From assembly GCA_021443125.1 (NCBI GenBank), contig JABUUQ010000002.1:689972-695598 (forward strand): DNA of 5,627 bases, given 5' to 3'. Source of the DNA: Bacteroidales bacterium. Lineage in GTDB: Bacteria; Bacteroidota; Bacteroidia; Bacteroidales; P3. Position 1 is the first letter of the stretch. Each line of letters starts with the position of its first letter. The notes beneath the pieces were generated by a model. It saw only the letters and a list, made by a program, of their open reading frames with translations. It had not been told where the DNA came from and made no database searches. Made by a program: the position numbers and the translations under genes. This document shows, piece after piece, positions 1 through 5,627 of this stretch.

Positions 1-2868
1 AAATTCTTTTGTGTTTATATTAGTTCTTGTTAAAATTTCCTTGCCTTGCATATCTATCAAAGCCATATCGCAGTGTATAGGTTGCTGTGCGGAAACAACA
101 ACAAAATCTTTTGCAGGGTTAGGAGTGATGTTTATGTTATTTAATGTTTCTGCCACATTGTTCAAACAAGATTCGTTGTCATGGAAAACAACGATTTTTT
201 CGGTTGAAGCAATAGGGCAGGTGGAGTCTTGAACTTCTGCAATAACGTTTATAGTAGTTGCCACATCGCTGCTAAAGGAAATGGTGTCGGAGTTTTGCAA
301 GAAATTCACAGGAACAAGATTTTCATCATTAACATACCAAGAAAGCAAAGTGCCAGAGTAGTTTTTAAGAATAAGAGTGTCTAAAGAGGCAACAGAAAGA
401 CTGTCTTTGCCATAGATTTTACCTGCGTTAGATTTCTTTATGTCTATCTTTATTTCGTTTGAAGTGTCTTTGATATTGTAAGAAAATACCAATCTTCTCA
501 ACCATATAGTTGCTTCAGGTGTTCCTATCTCGTAATCTCTTGCATTGTTGATGCTGTCGGCCTCTGTCCAAGAACCATTTCTTGAACTCTTGATTTGCCA
601 TAGATAATTGAAGTTGCCTTTGCCACCTGTTGGCTCTGAACCTATGGCATTGTCCCAAGATTCGCCGTAGCACTTCGTTCCTTCAAACGCTTGTATGGTA
701 TTGTTTTCTATAGGAATAAAACGAGTTGTGGCATGTACACTAGTGCTATATCTTACTCCTAAATTCGTAATTACATAGGCTTTGACATAGTATTTTGTAT
801 TTTGTTCCAGATTTGAAAGTGTAGCAGAGGCAGTTGAAAAGTCGCCGTTGAAACTTATTTTGTTGCTTGAAGTGTCCAAGGTTGAAATAGAGTCGTAAAC
901 AAAACCATATTCAGTAATAGGGAATGCACCATCGGCAGTTTTGGATACCGAGATAACCAAAGAATCCAAACCAATAGTTGTGATAGGATGAAGAAGCAAA
1001 GAAGGTTGTCCGTTGTTTGTCGTAAAATTGTTTGTTGTGCCAAAAATAGTGTCGCCGTTTGCTACTATCAAAACAGCTTTGTAATAATATGTTTGGCTAT
1101 AATTCAAATTGCTTATTGTTTCTGAGAAAATATTGTCTGTCATTGATGTGGCAGAATAGAAAGAAAAATTGTTCATTGCATTGTTGTCGGCAAAGATAAA
1201 GCCTTTCTGTGGATTTTGACCTATGCCTTCATATACCAATTCGCCTTTCAAAGTATAGGAAATATCTGAATTCTGTTGGTGTCCTGCCGTCTTTACTATT
1301 GCATTTGTGTCTGGAATGCAATAACGGAAAGAAACATTGCCAAGACTATCCATAGTTATTTGAGTTATAGGCTTATCAACCTTTGACATATCGCTCCATT
1401 TGAAGCAATAAGGTGTATTATAGTTTGTAAAGTAGTTATTGACTGCTGGATCTGTGAAAACATCTCTTGCCAAAGAAACAGCATAAGAATCATTGTCTGC
1501 TTCAACAATATCGCACTTTTGAAATTCTGGATTGCAATTAAGACAATTGTCGCCCATATAAGATTCTTTTATGTGATATATAAGCAAGCCGTTGTTAGGA
1601 AGGTAAGTATCCCAACCTGTTCTTTTTCTGTTTTCTATAATATAGTAATCGTCGGTATCGCTTGTGGTGAACATAAATGCAGAGTTGGAATCATTCAAAG
1701 CATAAGCAGTATAAGTGCCTGCAATGCTTAGAGTATCCAAAGACATCCAACCTAAAACACTTCTTTCGTTGGCATTGAAAATAGGTGGAGTGCTTCCGTT
1801 ATTGTTGTAAGAGCCTGAAGCCATGGTACTCCAAGAAGAAAGACCTATGCAATTGCCTCCTGAACCTTCATAGTCCGTGTCGTAGAAATCGGGAAGGCCA
1901 AGCACATGACCAAACTCGTGGCAAATTGTTCCTATACCGTCCATAATGCCATGACCTCTTTTTTCGCCAGAACAAGAATAGTCTTTCATTTGTTTGCCAT
2001 CAAAATAGGGATTAATGGAATCGTTAGGCACTACAAACCAACGGTGAGGCCAAATGGCGTCTGCTTCTGCTGAAGAAGATTGAGGCAGCCCTGCAAAAAT
2101 AATATGTATGGCATCAATAATGTTGTCGTTATTTACATCAAATTGAGTAAAGTCTATACCACCAAGAGAGTCCGCAAGTTTAACAGCTTCGTATGCCATA
2201 AGCTGAGGTCGTATATCAACATCGCTTCCTTCCTGTGCGCCATAGTATGCCATATTGTGTGAAAGAGTGTAAGGCCCAACAACAGTAGGTATAAGGTTGA
2301 GTTGATTGAATGAATTGTCGGAATAATACTCTCTAAGACAACCAGTGCCACCATTTACAGAGTATCCAGTTTGATTTGCTAGGTTTTCAAAATCTTCTCG
2401 TGAGCAAGAGAATGCTCTGTCTGGGAAATCAACAAGAATGATCAAAAGAGGATTGTTTCCAGTGGTAGGAAAATTAGAAGAAAGCATTTGTTTTGATTTT
2501 CTTTCGTTGCTTTGTTGCCGTTGTTGTGGCGAGAAGGATATATTTTTCTTTGTTTTGCTTAAGAATTTGTTTTCTTTTCCTGTTCTCAATTCAGGATTTG
2601 CTGCAAGATATTCGGAACAAACCATATTGCCATTTGCATCCAAAACAGCATAATAGTAATTGCCGTCGGTGTTGGGTAGTATTGTGTAACCGTCTGTTGT
2701 TTTTGCAAAACTCAAAAACTCATCACCGAAAAGATAAAGGTCTAATAATCTTCTGTCTTTCTGTATTGTTGAAATTAAACCACTTTTGGCAGGTATAGCA
2801 AAAAGCATGGAGCAGTAAATACTACACAATAGTAAAATGCAGATATGTTTGAATTTGTTGTTTTTCAT
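1..2868 (-). CDS. Secreted M6-family zinc metalloprotease with FN3-like and Ig-like modules and a T9SS sorting domain (3' end cut off by the window)
   Basis: The frame is open for 956 codons from the ATG at 2868 to base 1, and the stop lies outside the window. Residues 1-24 form a signal peptide (basic start, hydrophobic stretch, probable cleavage after LFA). Residues 25 to about 130 resemble the N-terminal propeptide of M6 proteases, with a GDE...TTDGY pattern and then a Lys/Arg/Gln-rich linker. The catalytic domain starts near LLIILVDFPD (141-150). It contains D244-x-N246-x-D248-x3-D252, which looks like a calcium loop. The zinc motif HEFGHVLGLPD spans 317-327: H317 and H321 are ligands, E318 the catalytic base, and D327 the likely third ligand. 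A Met-turn (STMASG) has Met349, and GLLIYHI...DIVEAD closes the domain near 455. Two FN3-like modules follow (about 523-617 and 619-717), then a YLWQ...GSWTEA Ig-like module (about 720-800) and another beta-rich region. ITPNPAKD near 914-921 opens a type A sorting domain that lacks its last roughly 30-40 residues here. The expected role is an extracellular protease exported by Sec and then T9SS; its substrate is unknown. The zinc site is intact, so activity is likely. Confidence 0.93.
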   Translation of the reverse strand, partial: MKNNKFKHICILLLCSIYCSMLFAIPAKSGLISTIQKDRRLLDLYLFGDEFLSFAKTTDGYTILPNTDGNYYYAVLDANGNMVCSEYLAANPELRTGKENKFLSKTKKNISFSPQQRQQSNERKSKQMLSSNFPTTGNNPLLIILVDFPDRAFSCSREDFENLANQTGYSVNGGTGCLREYYSDNSFNQLNLIPTVVGPYTLSHNMAYYGAQEGSDVDIRPQLMAYEAVKLADSLGGIDFTQFDVNNDNIIDAIHIIFAGLPQSSSAEADAIWPHRWFVVPNDSINPYFDGKQMKDYSCSGEKRGHGIMDGIGTICHEFGHVLGLPDFYDTDYEGSGGNCIGLSSWSTMASGSYNNNGSTPPIFNANERSVLGWMSLDTLSIAGTYTAYALNDSNSAFMFTTSDTDDYYIIENRKRTGWDTYLPNNGLLIYHIKESYMGDNCLNCNPEFQKCDIVEADNDSYAVSLARDVFTDPAVNNYFTNYNTPYCFKWSDMSKVDKPITQITMDSLGNVSFRYCIPDTNAIVKTAGHQQNSDISYTLKGELVYEGIGQNPQKGFIFADNNAMNNFSFYSATSMTDNIFSETISNLNYSQTYYYKAVLIVANGDTIFGTTNNFTTNNGQPSLLLHPITTIGLDSLVISVSKTADGAFPITEYGFVYDSISTLDTSSNKISFNGDFSTASATLSNLEQNTKYYVKAYVITNLGVRYSTSVHATTRFIPIENNTIQAFEGTKCYGESWDNAIGSEPTGGKGNFNYLWQIKSSRNGSWTEADSINNARDYEIGTPEATIWLRRLVFSYNIKDTSNEIKIDIKKSNAGKIYGKDSLSVASLDTLILKNYSGTLLSWYVNDENLVPVNFLQNSDTISFSSDVATTINVIAEVQDSTCPIASTEKIVVFHDNESCLNNVAETLNNINITPNPAKDFVVVSAQQPIHCDMALIDMQGKEILTRTNINTKEF

Positions 2869-2902
2869 TGTTAGGTTTTCTCTACAAAATTTAGTTATAA
2901 AG

Positions 2903-2940
2903 CAAAACGCAAAAATACGAAAAAATCCTTACCTTGCAAA
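2903..2940 (-). promoter_or_regulatory. Bacteroidota-type promoter of the M6 protease gene
   Basis: Read on the minus strand, TTTG (2940-2937) is followed after 19 bases by TATTTTTG (2917-2910). This is a full match to the Bacteroidota -33/-7 consensus TTTG and TAnnTTTG. Transcription would start roughly at 2905, giving a leader of about 37 bases. The leader has no purine-rich Shine-Dalgarno sequence, only an A-rich stretch before ATG. The start site is inferred and not mapped. Confidence 0.7.
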
Positions 2941-2951
2941 ATCTGTTGTAC

Positions 2952-2985
2952 AAAAAAAGGTGGCATCTTTTCAGAGCCACCTTTT
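2952..2985 (-). terminator. Rho-independent terminator of the 761-residue protein gene
   Basis: A perfect 10-bp stem pairs 2955-2964 with 2976-2985 (AAAGGTGGC and its complement form the core), with an 11-base loop. On the minus strand the stem runs into a seven-T tract at 2958-2952. It begins about 24 bases after the stop codon of the gene ending at 3009. The direction of the T tract and the distance from the stop fit termination of that gene. It also separates this gene from the protease gene downstream. Confidence 0.88.
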
Positions 2986-3008
2986 AGATATTTAGACTAA
3001 TCTATCTA

Positions 3009-5294
3009 TTATCTGTTTACAACAAGTTTAGATGTTGTTGAAGTTCCGTTAACATTGATTGTGCAGAAGTATGTTCCGTTGTTCAAGTTGCTAACGTTGA
3101 TGTTAGTATTGTAATTAATACCAGCTTCTTTTGTTCCTTCGTTTTGAGAAAGAACTGTTCTACCCATAAGGTCTGTAACTGTGATTGTAACATCACCTCT
3201 TTGAGCAAGAGTGAAGCTTGCTACAGCGTGAGTTGTTGCAGGGTTAGGATAAACATTCAAAGAAGTATTTGATTCAATATCGTTCAAACCGTCGATGATT
3301 TTTGATTCTGGAGAAACAACCAATCTAATCATAGGAGCTGCATAATCAGTCCAGCTAGAGTAGAAGTACATGCCACCCCAATCATAGCTTGAACCAGACT
3401 GTGCACCTGGAGAGAATACCAATAGATTCAAAGCATCACCACTACCAAATCTTGACCAGCCTGTGTAGTCAGAACCTACTGCAAATCTACCATTGCTTGC
3501 AAGTTCATAACAAGCATAGTAAGTCATGCCTTCTTCCAATTCTTTTGCACCATAGTTGAAAGGAAGATAAATAGAGTTGAATGCAGGAACAACGCTACCA
3601 TCAGTTCTTGTTCTTTCAGTAGAATACATTACGTCAAGATATTGAGGATCTGTGCTTGTGTTAAGGTCAGAATCTGTAAGAGTGTAATCTGAAGATTCAA
3701 TTGCGTTGTCGTCTTCGTCAGTTGCAACCATGATATAGTCATCCCAAGTTGTTGCTTCTGGGTTAACCATCAACAAAGAAGATTTGATTGTAACGCCTGC
3801 TCTACAAGAGTCCATAGCAGGAACAAGTTCAACACCACGAGCATAAAGAGGGTTAGCCATTTCTAATGCAGTGTAACCAACACAAACTTTGTAACCAGCT
3901 GTTCTGTAGTTAGCAACGTCTGAAATATAACCATCTGAAGTGATACCAGCTGTGAAAGCATATGCCTCAACAAGAATGTCAAGGTCTCTTGCCCATCTGT
4001 AGCAACCTTCAACTGTTACCATTTGGTCTTCAACGCTATAATCAACAGTGTCAGCAAGTTCGTCTCTGCCTGTTTCGTTTGTTCTTGTGTTTAGGTAAGA
4101 TACTTCGCTTGTTACAGCATAAGCACCAATTTCAGCACAATATTGAGGGTCAGATAGAGCTTCAACATCGTGATGTCTTCTAATTACTTGAACAACATCT
4201 TGAGATGCAGTAGTGAAATCTGCTAGATAGAAACCAGAACCAAGGAATAGTTCGCTTGTGTCTGCAGTGTGGCTGCTGCCCATGTTAGTGTAAACATAAA
4301 CAGAGTCTTCTTGGTTGTAAGAGATTGCATTAAAGTTAGAAACCAATTTTACATTTGCTATAGAGTCAGTACCTGTATTAGCAATTGTTGCTGAACTGTA
4401 AAGTTGATCTGGAGTAACACCTGCAGGTATGATAGAATAACCATTGTAGAATGTAGAATTTATTATATCTACACGTGATTCAGGAGCTTCAGCATAAGAA
4501 AGGTTGTCTATAATCCATATATAACCATTTGACATATCTTGTGCTGGAGAATAGTAACGTACACGGAAATAAGTTAATTCAGAAGGGTCTGTAGAAATTA
4601 CAGGGATATCTGTTCCGTTAGGTATATTTACGCGAATAATACCACGTTTTCTTTCATTAACATCCATTTCAACACCTTTAATATTTAATTCGATAGAATC
4701 GTATGTTGAGAAGTTTGCATCGTGGCTCCAATCAATATAGAATTGGTCTTTGTTGAAACGCATAACATATTGACCCATATAGATATCAATACCTCTCATG
4801 CCATAAGTTGAAACTGGAGTGTTTGAAGCAATATAAGCATTGAAAGTTGTGTACTGTGAACCTGGTGTTGTTTGTGCACCTCTAGGGTAGATGTATGCGA
4901 AACCATCAACAGCGTTGATACCACATTGGTCTTCCATATCAACAAACCAAGTATTATACCAAGAACCATCTTCAAGACCGAAACCATCGTGAAGGTCTGC
5001 GTAGTTGGCTTCTTCTAATGTAGTGTCTGGTTGAACTCTCCATACGTAGTCAACTGTTGTGTGGTTTGCCAAAGTACCTGTTGTATAAGTAGTTTGGTCG
5101 TTGAATTCAATAAGGCTTGTAGTGTTAGGTATTGCCTTTGCAGCCTTATTGTGGTTTACAGCTGGTTTTTGAATGTTCATAGCTTTCTTAACATCCTTAA
5201 GACCAGTCTTTGCTTTGTTGTCAGCAACATTAACTTGAGCAAAAACGCAAGCTGAAGCCATAAACAATGCAATTGCTAATAATGTTTTTTTCAT
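3009..5294 (-). CDS. Secreted T9SS cargo protein, choice-of-anchor-J-like N-terminal domain, function unknown
   Basis: This is a complete 761-codon gene that ends in TAA, followed directly by an out-of-frame TAG. Residues 1-19 are a clear signal peptide (MKKTLLAIALFMASACVFA), cleaved before Gln20. A short Lys/Ala-rich linker runs to about 58. Residues about 60-268 look like a jelly-roll domain of the choice-of-anchor J / MAM-like type: many aromatic beta strands, ending in YIWIIDNLSY, a typical closing strand. Residues about 275-370 contain SATIANTGTDSIANVKL, which resembles a CARDB/Ig-like adhesion module. Residues about 430-660 are beta-rich and unassigned, with conserved-looking pieces CYRWARDLDILVEAYAF and GGMYFYSSW...APMIRLVVSP. 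The T9SS type A sorting domain occupies 681-761 (VYPNP, VTDLMGRTVL, VSNLNNGTYFCTI, KLVVNR) and is complete. No HExxH, Ser-His-Asp or glycosidase motif is visible, so adhesion, glycan binding or a surface-layer role is more likely than catalysis; this is inference. The strong-looking promoter and fully A-rich initiation context suggest high expression. Confidence 0.93.
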   Translation of the reverse strand: MKKTLLAIALFMASACVFAQVNVADNKAKTGLKDVKKAMNIQKPAVNHNKAAKAIPNTTSLIEFNDQTTYTTGTLANHTTVDYVWRVQPDTTLEEANYADLHDGFGLEDGSWYNTWFVDMEDQCGINAVDGFAYIYPRGAQTTPGSQYTTFNAYIASNTPVSTYGMRGIDIYMGQYVMRFNKDQFYIDWSHDANFSTYDSIELNIKGVEMDVNERKRGIIRVNIPNGTDIPVISTDPSELTYFRVRYYSPAQDMSNGYIWIIDNLSYAEAPESRVDIINSTFYNGYSIIPAGVTPDQLYSSATIANTGTDSIANVKLVSNFNAISYNQEDSVYVYTNMGSSHTADTSELFLGSGFYLADFTTASQDVVQVIRRHHDVEALSDPQYCAEIGAYAVTSEVSYLNTRTNETGRDELADTVDYSVEDQMVTVEGCYRWARDLDILVEAYAFTAGITSDGYISDVANYRTAGYKVCVGYTALEMANPLYARGVELVPAMDSCRAGVTIKSSLLMVNPEATTWDDYIMVATDEDDNAIESSDYTLTDSDLNTSTDPQYLDVMYSTERTRTDGSVVPAFNSIYLPFNYGAKELEEGMTYYACYELASNGRFAVGSDYTGWSRFGSGDALNLLVFSPGAQSGSSYDWGGMYFYSSWTDYAAPMIRLVVSPESKIIDGLNDIESNTSLNVYPNPATTHAVASFTLAQRGDVTITVTDLMGRTVLSQNEGTKEAGINYNTNINVSNLNNGTYFCTINVNGTSTTSKLVVNR

Positions 5295-5353
5295 TGTTGT
5301 TTTGGTTTTAATTAATGTTTGTTTTTATAACGTTTAGTTTTGTACATATTTTT

Positions 5354-5408
5354 CAAAATGCAAATATAGCATATTTTTTTCAATTGCAAAGTTTTTTTTC
5401 TTTTTTTT
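5354..5408 (-). promoter_or_regulatory. Strong Bacteroidota-type promoter with upstream A-tract, for the 761-residue protein gene
   Basis: On the minus strand, TTTG (5390-5387) and TATATTTG (5368-5361) are 18 bases apart and match the -33/-7 consensus fully. Just upstream of the -33 box lies an A8-G-A8 tract (5408-5392), placed where an UP-element-like or curved A-tract would stimulate RNA polymerase. Transcription would begin near 5356, giving a leader of about 60 bases. The boxes are seen in the sequence; the start site and the activating role of the A-tract are inferred. Confidence 0.7.
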
Positions 5409-5434
5409 CGTTGTTTTGGAAAATTATTCCTTGC

Positions 5435-5467
5435 TTTTAATTTTTTATTCCTTTGTTTTAATTTTTT
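5435..5467. repeat. 12-base direct repeat in the divergent intergenic region
   Basis: TTTTAATTTTTT occurs at 5435-5446 and again at 5456-5467, exactly 21 bases start to start, which is about two helical turns. It lies between the two divergent promoters. In-phase A/T tracts of this kind can bend DNA, but low sequence complexity makes chance plausible. Confidence 0.5.
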
Positions 5468-5477
5468 GAAACGGCGT

Positions 5478-5521
5478 TTTATTTCAGAAAGATTACATTA
5501 AGAGGCATCAAGTGAAATAAA
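5478..5521. repeat. 9-bp inverted repeat upstream of the Mur-ligase gene
   Basis: TTTATTTCA (5478-5486) and TGAAATAAA (5513-5521) are perfect inverted copies separated by 26 bases. The right arm ends five bases before the putative -7 box of the plus-strand gene, and the repeat spans its -33 region, so it could be an operator. It is AT-rich and may be coincidental. Confidence 0.4.
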
Positions 5522-5526
5522 TTGCT

Positions 5527-5534
5527 TAATTTTG
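5527..5534 (+). promoter_or_regulatory. Putative -7 box of the Mur-ligase gene
   Basis: TAATTTTG matches the TAnnTTTG consensus and lies 26 bases before the ATG at 5560. No TTG is found at the expected 18-21 base distance upstream, so the promoter is either weak, dependent on an activator, or not at this position. Confidence 0.4.
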
Positions 5535-5559
5535 TAAAAACAACAAATACATACAATAT

Positions 5560-5627
5560 ATGAGAGTACATTTTATTGCCATTGCAGGAAGTGCCATGCA
5601 CAATTTAGCTATAGCATTAAAGAAAAA
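5560..5627 (+). CDS. mpl: Mur-ligase family protein, probably UDP-MurNAc:L-Ala-gamma-D-Glu-mDAP ligase (5' end only)
   Basis: An ATG at 5560 opens 22 complete codons up to the right edge, reading MRVHFIAIAGSAMHNLAIAL followed by KK. This closely resembles the N-terminus I recall for the MurC-like/Mpl ligases of Bacteroidota (MxxHFIAIGGxAMHNLAIAL), which is the glycine-rich first strand and turn of the Rossmann-like UDP-binding domain. Mpl attaches recycled murein tripeptide to UDP-MurNAc in the cytoplasm, using ATP. The first glycine of the usual GG pair is alanine here. Only about 5% of the protein is visible, so MurC itself or another Mur-ligase family member cannot be excluded. The gene is transcribed away from the T9SS cargo gene and looks like a core chromosomal gene. 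Confidence 0.72.
   Translation, partial: MRVHFIAIAGSAMHNLAIALKK

Noticed and set aside
855..1043. 62-codon minus-strand ORF, and similar short minus-strand ORFs at 2154-2354 and 4796-4987
   Set aside because: They lie inside the two long genes in other frames, have no own initiation signals, and their translations are low-complexity Leu/Thr-rich shadows.
2438..2798. Overlapping plus-strand ORFs (2438-2653, 2493-2798) rich in Phe, Leu and Cys that look like small membrane proteins
   Set aside because: They are antisense to the Lys/Gln/Glu-rich linker and propeptide of the protease; antisense of AAA/GAA codons gives Phe-rich frames. No plus-strand promoter match or leader was seen.
2955..2985. 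Inverted repeat as an insertion-sequence end or attachment site
   Set aside because: Single copy, no target duplication, and placed with a T tract just after a stop codon, so a terminator explains it.
5031..5255. 74-codon plus-strand ORF near the start of the 761-residue gene
   Set aside because: It is antisense to a clear signal peptide and N-terminal domain and resembles no known protein.
5295..5559. Small RNA or riboswitch in the 265-base divergent spacer
   Set aside because: Apart from the promoters and repeats listed, it is low-complexity T-rich sequence without a stable hairpin set, T-tract terminator or recognisable riboswitch core.
1..5627. Defence system, CRISPR, toxin-antitoxin or mobile-element cargo
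   Set aside because: All coding capacity is taken by two exported T9SS proteins and a Mur ligase; no nuclease, transposase, integrase or repeat-spacer array is visible.

Overview
The window looks like an AT-rich chromosomal segment from a Bacteroidota bacterium, most likely order Bacteroidales. Three independent signs support this. Two genes encode proteins with an N-terminal signal peptide and a C-terminal type A sorting domain of the type IX secretion system (T9SS, found only in this phylum). The upstream regions carry the phylum's own promoter pattern (TTTG and TAnnTTTG, about 18-19 bases apart) instead of an E. coli-like one. The start codons have A-rich leaders without a Shine-Dalgarno sequence.

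Layout. Positions 1-2868 (minus strand) hold most of a large secreted M6-family zinc metalloprotease. It has two fibronectin-III-like modules, Ig-like modules and the start of a T9SS sorting domain, and its last few dozen codons lie beyond the left edge. This long frame has no stop inside the window, so a search for closed ORFs misses it. Positions 2869-3008 are a compact spacer with the terminator of the upstream gene followed at once by the protease promoter. Positions 3009-5294 (minus strand) hold a complete 761-residue T9SS cargo protein with a jelly-roll-like N-terminal domain and no recognisable enzyme active site. Positions 5295-5559 are a divergent, T-tract-rich promoter region. From 5560 to the right edge (plus strand) are the first 22 codons of a Mur-ligase family gene, probably mpl of peptidoglycan recycling.

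How the genes relate. The two minus-strand genes are neighbours in the same orientation and both encode exported cell-surface or secreted proteins. Each has its own promoter, and a strong hairpin separates them, so they are probably separate transcription units and not an operon. The Mur-ligase gene is a divergent housekeeping gene with no obvious functional link.

I found no mobile element, CRISPR array, RNA gene or phage-like module, and no clear novel multi-gene system. The most open questions are the unassigned central region of the 761-residue protein and the control of the divergent promoter region.
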